64,000 bases of DNA from an uncultured Propionibacteriaceae bacterium (GTDB lineage Bacteria; Actinomycetota; Actinomycetes; Propionibacteriales; Propionibacteriaceae), in the NCBI GenBank assembly GCA_945911015.1, contig CAMDZW010000011.1, forward strand, positions 1-64,000. The letters run 5' to 3'. Positions 17,280-25,587 of the stretch are shown here, in pieces. The notes beneath the pieces are model-generated. The model searched no databases, was not told the DNA's origin, and saw only the letters and a program-made list of their open reading frames with translations. The stretch's first letter is position 1. Every line of letters starts with the position of its first letter. The position numbers and the translations under genes are program-made.

Positions 17280-18629
17280 GTGACCGTTCCCGTACCCCAG
17301 GCCCAGCGGAGCGTCGCGTCGAGCTTCGGTCATGATTCACGTGACTCGACCCATCACCTGCAGGCTGCACTTGACTCCGACGCAGCAATCGTCGTGATCG
17401 ACAACGTGCCCGGCGGTTGGACCACCGGGCCGTTGTGGGTCAACCGCAGCGATGTCACCATCGTCATCGAGCCAGGGGTGGTGATTCGGGCACAGGGCAG
17501 CGGCGAGTTCGCTTCCTTGCTCACCATCCTTGACCAGCAGCGGATCCGGATCATCGGCTACGGAGCCCGGATCGAAATGACCAAGAATCGATTCCGTGGT
17601 CGGACCGCACAACGGATGGCCATCGCTCTGCGCAGCGTCACCGATGTCACCATTGAAGGCATCACCATCGTCAACTCAATCGGTGACTCGATCTATCTCG
17701 GTATCGGTCGCGAGCGGGCCCACTCGACGCGGGTGACCGTTCGCGACGTATCCTGCATCAACAGCTCCCGCCATGGCATCGGCGTCACCACAGTCGCCGG
17801 TCTGCTCATTGATGGCTGCTCCTTCCTCGAGTCCAACGGCAGCGAGCCCGAGGTGGGCCTCACCTTCCACCCGAACCAGTCGGGCGAGCAGCTCACCGGG
17901 ATCACCGTCCAGAACTGCACCTTCCACGGCAACCTCGGCCATCAGATCCTGATTGATGACACCAAGCTGTCAGACACGTCACAGCCTCTCGACATCACCA
18001 TCGATCAGTGCAACTTCTCCACCATGACAAGGAATCTGACGCGCCCGATGATTCAGGTCAGACAGCGATACCGCGGCGTCATCGACATCCAAGGATCACT
18101 GATCCGCTACAGCAACCGGGCCAGGGTCCTCAGTGTGGGTTCCTCCGATGAGGCCGACACCAGCTGGGACTACGAGCTCGCCAAGGACGCGGAGCCGATC
18201 GTCCTGCTCACCAAGGGTGACTACGCCCATGGGGCACTCCAGCTCCACAACATCGTCGTCATGCCCTATGACGCTGCCACCGACGATCAGGCTCTGGTGA
18301 CAGTGAAGCCCTTGACACCGACGATTACGCGCGGTCGCACCGGTGGTTTCGTCTTCCGCCGGGAGAGGGGCAGCTTCCACCAGCCGCTGGCGATCCCCTT
18401 CACCACCACAGGTTCCGCGACGGAACGCTACGACCACGGCGGCCTTCCCGGGTTCGTCGTGCTACCCGCCGGAGAGACCGAGGTGATCCTTCCGGTGCGG
18501 GCACTGCCCCGGCGTCGGCCGTCGGATCCGGGGACCGTCACCCTCGGTATCCACGTCGACGAAGGCCCGGTGCGACTGACCGGGCACCACGCGCAGCTCA
18601 CCATCCAGGACGAAGGAGATGCGCGTTGA
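17280..18629 (+). CDS. Beta-helix protein, paralog lacking a signal peptide
   Basis: 449-residue paralog of the preceding protein with the same beta-helix and Calx-beta-like tail (GGFVFRRERGSFHQPLAIPFTTTGSATERYDHGG). I choose GTG 17280 because a GGGAGGGAG ribosome site is 4-13 bases upstream; a longer start at 17253 would add nine residues and still no signal peptide. With no export signal it should be cytoplasmic, which is odd for a beta-helix lyase-like protein; either it acts on imported sugar or its signal was lost. Its stop overlaps the next start by 4 bases (TTGA), so both are coexpressed. Confidence 0.82.
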   Translation: MTVPVPQAQRSVASSFGHDSRDSTHHLQAALDSDAAIVVIDNVPGGWTTGPLWVNRSDVTIVIEPGVVIRAQGSGEFASLLTILDQQRIRIIGYGARIEMTKNRFRGRTAQRMAIALRSVTDVTIEGITIVNSIGDSIYLGIGRERAHSTRVTVRDVSCINSSRHGIGVTTVAGLLIDGCSFLESNGSEPEVGLTFHPNQSGEQLTGITVQNCTFHGNLGHQILIDDTKLSDTSQPLDITIDQCNFSTMTRNLTRPMIQVRQRYRGVIDIQGSLIRYSNRARVLSVGSSDEADTSWDYELAKDAEPIVLLTKGDYAHGALQLHNIVVMPYDAATDDQALVTVKPLTPTITRGRTGGFVFRRERGSFHQPLAIPFTTTGSATERYDHGGLPGFVVLPAGETEVILPVRALPRRRPSDPGTVTLGIHVDEGPVRLTGHHAQLTIQDEGDAR

Positions 18630-20059
18630 CTCGTACCGGAGATCGCCTCACCGTGCCCGCCTTCCGAGGTCTGGCCGGTGTCAGTACGGCCGATGTGACC
18701 CCTCCGGTCGGGATCCGGGCCCGCAACTGGGGACCGGCCGACTGGGACGCGGCAACCGGCGTCCACCGGCCGATGGCAGCGACCGCCGTCGCATTGGCCA
18801 CGTCGGACCGACCGGACGAACCGGTCGTCATGGTCGGGATCGACGCAACATGGTGGCGTCGGGTCGACGACGAGAGGCGTTGTCGTGAACAGGTCCTGAG
18901 TGCCACCGGGTTGCCGCCCGAGCGGCTTGTCATCTCCCTGTCTCACACCCATGCCGGCGCGGTGATCTGCTCCGCCGACCGGGAGTTGCCAGGCGGGGAC
19001 CGGATCGAGGACCACCTGACGCGGATGGCTGCCGCGATCACCACCGCCGCCCAAAAGGCGTTGGCTCGACTGCAGCCGGCCATCCTCGAGTGGGCCACCG
19101 GCCGATGCGATCTCGCCACCAACCGGGAGCTGCTCCTGGACGAGGGTTGCGGCGGCACACCACGACCGTTGGTCGGTCACAATCCGGAGGCTGTCGCCGA
19201 CGACACCGTGCTGGTGGGCCGACTGACCTCGCTCGACGGCGCCCCGATGGTGACGGTGGTGAACTACGCCTGCCATCCGACCACTCTTGCCTGGCAGAAC
19301 AGCTTGCTCTCCCCCGACTATGTCGGACAGATGCGTACCGTGGTCGAACGGGCGACCGGTGCCCCGGTGGCTTTCTTCCAAGGTGCCTCGGGCGAACTCG
19401 CTCCTCGCCAGCAGTACACCGGGGATCTGGCGGTGGCGGATCGTCATGGCGAGATGCTGGGCCATGCAGTCCTTTCGGCTCTGGCTGGGCTACCGCCGGC
19501 TGGCACCGAGTTGAGCTTGACCGGCGTTGTTGAGTCCGGCGCACCGTTGGCCATGTGGGAGCCCGTCCCTCGCCACGACGACGCGACCGCGATCCTTGCG
19601 GTGGCCAACACGTCGGTGGAGCTCGAGCTGAGATCGCTGCCCAGCTTGGAAGAACTCAAGCAACAGTGGGCCGACATCGATCCACGTTCTCGTGCCGAGC
19701 GTCTGCAGCGGGCTCGGAACCTGCGCGACGGCTACGTCACCGGGCCGACCGTTGCGCACCCGGTCTGGGTCTGGCGACTCGGGACTGCACTGCTGGTCGC
19801 CCATCCCGGTGAGGCCTACTCAGACTTCCAACAGGACCTGCGCAGTCGGGTGCCGGATGCCGCCGTGCTGGTGGCGAATCTGACCAACGGCCCGGGTTTC
19901 GTCTACCTGCCGACGAGGTCTGCGTACGACGTGAACGCCTACCAGGCGTGGCAGACCCCACTTGCGCCCGGCAGCTTGGAACGACTCACCGAGCATGCCT
20001 GCGCCCTGATCGACCGTGTCGGGTGGGAGTCCATCTCAGGAACATCGGTGATGGGATGA
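18626..20059 (+). CDS. Neutral/alkaline ceramidase N-terminal domain-like protein
   Basis: 477 residues resembling the neutral/alkaline non-lysosomal ceramidase N-terminal domain (PF04734): GLAGVSTADVTPPVGIRARNWG at the start, LVISLSHTHAG with metal-type histidines, VTVVNYACHPTT, and FFQGASGELAPRQ. Bacterial proteins of this family often sit in carbohydrate clusters and their substrates are not established. There is no signal peptide. The TTG start is supported by AAGGAG at 18613-18618 and by the 4-base TTGA overlap with the beta-helix gene. It probably belongs to the same operon and acts in the cytoplasm on the same unknown substrate. Confidence 0.75.
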   Translation: MTRTGDRLTVPAFRGLAGVSTADVTPPVGIRARNWGPADWDAATGVHRPMAATAVALATSDRPDEPVVMVGIDATWWRRVDDERRCREQVLSATGLPPERLVISLSHTHAGAVICSADRELPGGDRIEDHLTRMAAAITTAAQKALARLQPAILEWATGRCDLATNRELLLDEGCGGTPRPLVGHNPEAVADDTVLVGRLTSLDGAPMVTVVNYACHPTTLAWQNSLLSPDYVGQMRTVVERATGAPVAFFQGASGELAPRQQYTGDLAVADRHGEMLGHAVLSALAGLPPAGTELSLTGVVESGAPLAMWEPVPRHDDATAILAVANTSVELELRSLPSLEELKQQWADIDPRSRAERLQRARNLRDGYVTGPTVAHPVWVWRLGTALLVAHPGEAYSDFQQDLRSRVPDAAVLVANLTNGPGFVYLPTRSAYDVNAYQAWQTPLAPGSLERLTEHACALIDRVGWESISGTSVMG

Positions 20060-20169
20060 AGGTCGCAAACGGCCTGCCAGAGTAGAGCCGTTGGTAGGGC
20101 ACCTACCCTTGCCGTTGCTGTGCCACCCTCACGCCAGACCCATCCGATCCGCTCTATCCAGGAGTCACC

Positions 20170-20937
20170 ATGACCGAACACCCGCCTCGCAGCGTCGTCG
20201 TGACCGGCGCCGGTCGTGGCATCGGGCTCGGCATCGCCACCATCCTGGCGGCCGACGGCTGGACGGTGATTGGCGTCGACACCGACGCGGCTACCGAGAC
20301 ACCGTGTGCGGAGGTGATCACCGGCGACACCCGAGACCAGGCCGTCCATCGCGAGGCGGCCACGGCCGCCCGTGCCCTCGCACCGCTGACTGGATGGGTG
20401 AACAATGCCGGCATCACTCGGGAGACGCCCTTGCACGGGTTGGCCGACCCGGCAGTTGCCGCGACCATCGACGAGGTGATCGACATCAACGGGCGTGGCT
20501 ACCTGTGGGGATCCGCGGTTGCAGTCGAGTCCTTCCTCGAGCAGGAAGTGGCTGGCGCGATCGTCAACATCAGCTCGATCCACGGCCGAGCGGCCTGGAC
20601 CGACCACGCGGCCTATGAGTTCACCAAGGGTGGAGTCGATGCGATGACCCGCAGCCTGGCGGTCACCTATGGCCACCAGGGGATCCGGGCCAATGCGGTC
20701 GCACCTGGACGGATCCGCACCGAGTCGATCGATCATTGGATCGCGGACGCGTCCGACCCTGCCGCGCGACAGCGTGACCTCGACGCCGGTCCGCCACTGC
20801 AGCGGATGGGCACTGCATCCGAGATCGGTGAGGTGGTGGGCTTCCTGCTGTCGGACCGGGCTTCCTACCTCACCGGCCAGTCGATCGCCGTCGACGGCGG
20901 ATGGACGTCCCAGTTCGGTCAGCCGCCCCATGCTTGA
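20170..20937 (+). CDS. SDR family oxidoreductase
   Basis: Classical short-chain dehydrogenase/reductase of 255 residues. The nucleotide site is TGAGRGIGLGIA, the structural motif is NNAG, and the catalytic set is Ser in NISSIHG plus YEFTK (Tyr-x-x-x-Lys). The end GQSIAVDGGWTSQFG is typical. NAD(P)-dependent oxidation or reduction of a sugar or alcohol is likely given its place behind the beta-helix cluster, but the substrate cannot be read. A GGTAGG/CCTACC dyad lies in the 110-base gap before it. Confidence 0.9.
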   Translation: MTEHPPRSVVVTGAGRGIGLGIATILAADGWTVIGVDTDAATETPCAEVITGDTRDQAVHREAATAARALAPLTGWVNNAGITRETPLHGLADPAVAATIDEVIDINGRGYLWGSAVAVESFLEQEVAGAIVNISSIHGRAAWTDHAAYEFTKGGVDAMTRSLAVTYGHQGIRANAVAPGRIRTESIDHWIADASDPAARQRDLDAGPPLQRMGTASEIGEVVGFLLSDRASYLTGQSIAVDGGWTSQFGQPPHA

Positions 20938-20947
20938 GGCCCACCCG

Positions 20948-21136
20948 TCAGACGAGTGCGGTGAGCTCGTCTCGCGGCATGTGGGCGCCCACGTCGTCGT
21001 CGCGAGTCTGTAGGAACAGAAGGTAGGACCCATCCGGCCCGAGCCGGATCGCAACCGTAGTCCTTGGGAACGCAACCACAGCCCTCGGCCGCGAAGCCGG
21101 GTGGGGTGCTGGATGGGGACCTGACTGAGACATCAT
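20948..21136 (-). CDS. Small hypothetical ORF (62 codons)
   Basis: A short leftward frame whose second half reads like protein (TTVAIRLGPDGSYLLFLQTRDDDVGAH). I do not recognise it. No good ribosome site precedes the ATG-ATG at 21131-21136, so it may be a C-terminal remnant of a lost gene rather than a functional one. It occupies most of the 238-base gap between the two SDR genes. Confidence 0.3.
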   Translation of the reverse strand: MMSQSGPHPAPHPASRPRAVVAFPRTTVAIRLGPDGSYLLFLQTRDDDVGAHMPRDELTALV

Positions 21137-21175
21137 TGCTGACAGACGTCGACCGTGGCGCGATCGTCAGCCAGA

Positions 21176-21955
21176 TCAGAGCGGTGTGGTGAAACCGCCG
21201 TTCGACAACAGACGTTGCCCACGGATCCAGGCGCCACGCTCGCTGACCAGGAACCTCACCAGGTCCGACACGGTCTCCGGGCCGCCGAGTTCACCGCCAG
21301 GTGTCTGGGCGGCCGCGGCAGTACGGATCTCCTCGCTCATCCAGCCGGTGTCGATTGGCCCGGGGTTGATCACGTTGGTGCGGATCCCCCGGTCGGCCAA
21401 CTCGTGGGTGCCGGCCAGCACGATCTGGTCCAGGGCAGCCTTGGACGCCCCGTACGGCAGGTTGTGGACGGTGTGATCGCTGGTCAGTGCAATCACTGCT
21501 GCGCCGGAGGTGTCGGTGCCGGTCGGGACCTGTTCGGCGAAGGCCTTCAGCAACAACCAGGTGGCGCGGGCATTGACCGCCATGTGACGGTCAAAGCTCT
21601 CGATCGTGGTGTCGAGGATCGAGGAATCGACCGACTCGCAGTGGCTCATCACCAGCACCCCGATCGGGCCGAGCACCTCACCGGCGGCCGCCACGATCCG
21701 AGCCGGTTCCGCCGCTGCGGTCAGGTCTCCGGGGACCAGGCTGACTCCGGCGCCTGCGGACCGGAGCTCCTCGGCCAGTGCCTCGACATCGGAGGGCTGG
21801 TCGTGCACCCGCCGATCGTACTCGTCGGACCACGACAGCGCCAAGGCGAACCCGTCCTCTGCGAGGCCACGGGCGATCGCGGCACCGATCCCGCGGCGCC
21901 GTCCGACGCCGGTGAGCAGGGCCGTACGGGTCAGCCGGGCATCAGCGGAAGTCAT
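21176..21955 (-). CDS. SDR family oxidoreductase
   Basis: Second SDR enzyme, 259 residues, not closely similar to the first. It has TGVGRRRGIGAAIA at the cofactor site, Ser in IALTSDHT, and YGASK (Tyr-x-x-x-Lys) as active site, ending RGQRLLSNGGF. The NNAG motif is replaced by VMSHCE, which departs from the classical pattern and may reflect a divergent 3-oxoacyl reductase-like subgroup. Transcribed alone, leftward, with 75 bases before the DsbA-like gene. Confidence 0.88.
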   Translation of the reverse strand: MTSADARLTRTALLTGVGRRRGIGAAIARGLAEDGFALALSWSDEYDRRVHDQPSDVEALAEELRSAGAGVSLVPGDLTAAAEPARIVAAAGEVLGPIGVLVMSHCESVDSSILDTTIESFDRHMAVNARATWLLLKAFAEQVPTGTDTSGAAVIALTSDHTVHNLPYGASKAALDQIVLAGTHELADRGIRTNVINPGPIDTGWMSEEIRTAAAAQTPGGELGGPETVSDLVRFLVSERGAWIRGQRLLSNGGFTTPL

Positions 21956-22030
21956 CGGTCCATCCTAGGAACTCAGGTCCAGCGGCTGCTCAGAGAAACC
22001 CGATGATCGTGCCGGCGCCGACCAGCCCAG

Positions 22031-22687
22031 TCAGTCTGCAGCTTCGCTGGCCTCTCGGGCCTCGGTGAAGGCGGCAACCAGGACCTCGGGCGGCTGCGCC
22101 CCGGACACCCCGTACGCTCCATCGATCACGAAGAACGGCACCCCGCTGATCCCGTACGCACGGGCCTGGTCGATGTCCTGGCGGACACCGTCGGCCCCGG
22201 CGTCGCCGGCGAGTCCTTCGCGCACCTGATCAGCCGGAAGACCGATCTGCACGGCAAGCTCGACCAGGGCTTCCTGGTCCGACAGCGCAATGCCCTGGGT
22301 GAAGTAACCGGTGAAGAGCCGCTCGATCACCGCGTCGACCTTGTCAGGCGCAACTTCGGCGACGATGTGGGCGAGCCGGTGCGCATCGAAGGTGTTGCTC
22401 GGCCGGGCGAGGTCCCACCGGAAGTCGAGACCGACCTCGGCAGCCTTCGTACGTAGTTGTTCCTGATTGGCTTCGGCTTCGGCCAGGTCCATCCCGTACT
22501 TCGCGGCCAGCCCGGCCGCACCCGAGCCGGGTTCACCGGCCGGACCCGAGGTCGGGTCGAGCTGGAAACTGCGCCACACGACCTCAGCTTCGTCGGCGTG
22601 CTCCCAGGTGGACAGGGCTGCCTTCAGATTCTGCCGCCCCAGAGCGCAGAACGGGCACACCACATCGGACCAGACCTCAATCAACAT
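22031..22687 (-). CDS. DsbA family oxidoreductase (FrnE-like)
   Basis: Thioredoxin-fold protein of 218 residues with the active-site motif CPFC near the N-terminus (SDVVCPFCALGRQNL) and the cis-Pro region GISGVPFFVID. These match the FrnE/DsbA-like family, cytoplasmic thiol-disulfide or polyketide-isomerase-like enzymes linked to stress tolerance in related organisms. No signal peptide is present. The gene lies 44 bases downstream of the GH105-type gene in the same direction and could be cotranscribed. Confidence 0.92.
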   Translation of the reverse strand: MLIEVWSDVVCPFCALGRQNLKAALSTWEHADEAEVVWRSFQLDPTSGPAGEPGSGAAGLAAKYGMDLAEAEANQEQLRTKAAEVGLDFRWDLARPSNTFDAHRLAHIVAEVAPDKVDAVIERLFTGYFTQGIALSDQEALVELAVQIGLPADQVREGLAGDAGADGVRQDIDQARAYGISGVPFFVIDGAYGVSGAQPPEVLVAAFTEAREASEAAD

Positions 22688-22731
22688 GTCAGGTACAAGT
22701 CAGATCGGCGCCCTGGCATTCCCGATCGGGC

Positions 22732-24129
22732 TCAGCCGGCGTGGAACTCGCCGTACGCCTGAGCAGCCAGACCCATCCCCATCTGCGACCGCACCCGATA
22801 GCCAAACCGTTGCAGGCCCTCTCCCCCGGCATTGTGCTGGGAGACCCCACCGAGGATCCCGTCGGGATCGATGTGGGGTTCCAGTCCGTCGAGGGCCGCA
22901 GCCACGGCCGTACGGGCATCGACGAGTCCCAGCTGGGTGCCGATCGCCAGCCCGGCCGCGATCCCGGCCGACCCGGAGGTCTCGGCCCCGGTGACGGGTT
23001 CGTCGACATAACAGGCCCACAGCCCGTCGCCACCTTGGCGGTCGAGCAGCCACCTCGCCATCGCGATCCAAGCAGACTCGAGGCGCCCGAGCTCCTCACT
23101 CAGGTCCCTCTCGACCCCGCGCAGAGTGCGGATCACCTTGGCCAGACCGAGGAGATACCAGGCATGACCACGGGCCCAGTTGTGGTACATACCGCCCCAG
23201 GGGCAGGGCTTGGTGCGGGGGGTGAGGCCGTCGGCCCCGGCCAGCTTCGCGATGCGGAGCTCAGCTTCGGCGATCGCCCGGTCGAAGGCTTCACGGCTGC
23301 CGGTGTGGGCGCCGATGACCGCGAGTGGATGGGCGATGGTGTACATGCCTTCGGCGGTGATGTCGTACGAGTCCGGGTCTCGTCCGTCTCTGGCCCGGAT
23401 CCTGTCCAGAGTGAGCCGGGCCCACTTCTCCCCTCCAGATCGGGGGACCAGGGTGGCAAAGGGAAGCAGCGCTTCGGTGGTGCCGACCTGGTCGATCCGG
23501 CGGACCCCGTGAAGATCGACATGGTCGAGGACACCGTCACGGATGTACTCGGCCAGGTGTTCCTCCAGCGCCGCCGAGTCCTCGGCGACCGCGGTGATCC
23601 CTTCGATGACACAGCCCTCCAGCCACCCGAACGGTTGCAGCGAGTCCAGCGAGCAGACCGCCCCGACCAGGGCGGACCAGTCACCCGTGCCGCGGGACAG
23701 CAACAGATGTGGTTGGCAAGCGGTGGCTCGACCGTCGACGCGGCCGGTCAGCATCGCGAAGGGTTCACCAGTGGCGACCGCGACCCGGACACCGTCGGTG
23801 AGCACCGATGCCAGCGCGGCTCGAGGAATGTCGACGGCGAAGAGCTCGAAGGCATGGGCATAGCGCAGATCGATGGTGCCGAGCCTGGTGCCGTCCGACA
23901 CCAGGGTGACGTCCAACAGATATTGCGCACGGCAGTCCGATCCGATCGGGATCCGCAGTGCGGCCGCATCGGCGGAGCCGATCTCGTCAGCCGAGCCGGC
24001 GAAGCGGAGCACGACTCCGGCCTCGTCGACGGTGGTGGCGGTCCAGCCTTGCGGCACCTGGTCGTCGGTCACGGCGACGGCATCGACTGCGGCCGGCAGT
24101 CGGGTCCATCGATCGTCGTTGATCCTCAT
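22732..24129 (-). CDS. GH105/GH88-type unsaturated glucuronyl/galacturonyl hydrolase
   Basis: 465-residue glycoside hydrolase. The (alpha/alpha)6-barrel part (about 175-465) has NWARGHAWYLLGL (317-329), ETSGSAGIAAGLA and GGVSQHNAGGEGLQRFGYR, which match GH105 and related GH88 enzymes that remove the unsaturated uronic acid left by polysaccharide lyases. About 150 extra N-terminal residues form an unrecognised beta-rich domain. No signal peptide, so it should act on imported oligosaccharide; this fits the lyase-like beta-helix proteins at 15.6-18.6 kb. It follows purB by 24 bases and may ride on the purine transcript. Confidence 0.82.
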   Translation of the reverse strand: MRINDDRWTRLPAAVDAVAVTDDQVPQGWTATTVDEAGVVLRFAGSADEIGSADAAALRIPIGSDCRAQYLLDVTLVSDGTRLGTIDLRYAHAFELFAVDIPRAALASVLTDGVRVAVATGEPFAMLTGRVDGRATACQPHLLLSRGTGDWSALVGAVCSLDSLQPFGWLEGCVIEGITAVAEDSAALEEHLAEYIRDGVLDHVDLHGVRRIDQVGTTEALLPFATLVPRSGGEKWARLTLDRIRARDGRDPDSYDITAEGMYTIAHPLAVIGAHTGSREAFDRAIAEAELRIAKLAGADGLTPRTKPCPWGGMYHNWARGHAWYLLGLAKVIRTLRGVERDLSEELGRLESAWIAMARWLLDRQGGDGLWACYVDEPVTGAETSGSAGIAAGLAIGTQLGLVDARTAVAAALDGLEPHIDPDGILGGVSQHNAGGEGLQRFGYRVRSQMGMGLAAQAYGEFHAG

Positions 24130-24153
24130 CTGCGTCCTTTGTCGTGTCCTGGG

Positions 24154-25587
24154 TCAGAGCACCGTGCCGGGCACATAGGCAGCCGCGGCCGGATGCTCGG
24201 TGGCGATCGACGCCACTTGGTCGGCCACCGCCGTGACCTGCGATCGGGCGGTGCCGGTCAGATCGAGTGGGTCGCTGACCAGACTCGCCAGCTGGTCGAC
24301 GTCGAGACCGAGACGACCGTCGGTGGCGAGTCGGTCGTACAGGTCGTTGGTGGCCAACCCCTGCTGACGCATGTCGAGCGCAGTCGCGACAGCATGTTCC
24401 TTGATCACCTCGTGGGCGACCTCGCGACCCACTCCGTGACGGACCGCACCCATCAAGATCTTTGTGGTGGTGAGGAAGGGGAGGTACTTGGCGAGCTCGG
24501 CCTCGATCACGGCCGGGAAGGCCCCGAAGTCCTGCAACACGGTCAAGAAGGTTTCGAAGAGTCCGTCCAGGGCGAAGAAGGAGTCCGGCAGGGCGACGCG
24601 ACGGACCACCGAACAGGAGACGTCACCTTCGTTCCACTGGTCACCGGCAAGTTCGCCGACCATGGACACATGGCCGCGGATGATGACCGACAGACCGTTG
24701 ACCCGTTCGCAGGAGCGGGTGTTCATCTTGTGCGGCATGGCACTGGAACCCACCTGTCCCTCGGCGAAGCCCTCGGTGACCAGTTCGTGGCCGGCCATCA
24801 GCCGGATGCTGGTCGCCACATTCGACGGTGCTGCGGCGACCTGGGCGAGTGCAGTGACCACGTCATAGTCCAGCGAGCGCGGGTAGACCTGACCGGTGCT
24901 GGTGAACACCCCGGATGCGCCGAGGTGGGCGATGATCCGCTGCTCCAACTCGGCAAGGCGGGCAGTGTCGCCGTCGAGCAGGTCAAGCATGTCTTGGGCG
25001 GTGCCCACCGGGCCTTTGATGCCGCGCAGCCGGTAGCGGGACCGCAGGTCGACGATCCGCCCGTACGCGCCGAGGAGCTCGTCAGCGGCGGTGGCGAAAC
25101 GCTTGCCCAAGGTGGTGATCTGGGCGGCGACATTGTGGCTGCGGCCAGCAATCGCGGTGTCGGACCACTGGACCGCAATCCGCGACAGCTGGACCAAGGT
25201 GGCCACGATCTTGTCGTGCACGATGCCCAGCGCCTGGGTGACCTGGAGTTGCTCGACATTCTCGGTGAGGTCGCGCGAGGTCATGCCCTTGTGCACGTGC
25301 TCGTGACCGGCGAGGTCGTTGAATTCCTCGATGCGGGCCTTCACGTCGTGCCGGGTGATTCGTTCACGGGCCGCGATCGATCCCAGGTCCACCTGATCGA
25401 CGACGGCCTCGTAGTCGGCGATCACCCGATCGGCGTCGTCGCCGCCGAAGTCGACACCGAGATCACGTTGGGCCCGCAGAACTGCCAACCACAGCTGACG
25501 TTCCAGCACGATCTTGTGCTCGGCCGACCACAGAGTCTGCATCGCTTCCGAGGCATAACGGTTGGCCAAGACGTTGCTGATGCTCAT
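24154..25587 (-). CDS. purB: Adenylosuccinate lyase
   Basis: Cleaves SAICAR to AICAR and adenylosuccinate to AMP, releasing fumarate. 477 residues with KGMTSRDLTENVEQLQ and the flexible catalytic loop GSSAMPHKMNTRSCERVNGL, both characteristic. The ATG overlaps the purD stop by 4 bases (ATGA), so the two are translationally coupled. Confidence 0.96.
   Translation of the reverse strand: MSISNVLANRYASEAMQTLWSAEHKIVLERQLWLAVLRAQRDLGVDFGGDDADRVIADYEAVVDQVDLGSIAARERITRHDVKARIEEFNDLAGHEHVHKGMTSRDLTENVEQLQVTQALGIVHDKIVATLVQLSRIAVQWSDTAIAGRSHNVAAQITTLGKRFATAADELLGAYGRIVDLRSRYRLRGIKGPVGTAQDMLDLLDGDTARLAELEQRIIAHLGASGVFTSTGQVYPRSLDYDVVTALAQVAAAPSNVATSIRLMAGHELVTEGFAEGQVGSSAMPHKMNTRSCERVNGLSVIIRGHVSMVGELAGDQWNEGDVSCSVVRRVALPDSFFALDGLFETFLTVLQDFGAFPAVIEAELAKYLPFLTTTKILMGAVRHGVGREVAHEVIKEHAVATALDMRQQGLATNDLYDRLATDGRLGLDVDQLASLVSDPLDLTGTARSQVTAVADQVASIATEHPAAAAYVPGTVL

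Noticed and set aside
20093-20107. GGTAGG-gca-CCTACC as terminator or operator
   Set aside because: Only 6-bp arms in high-GC DNA with no clear positional support; too weak to list as a site.
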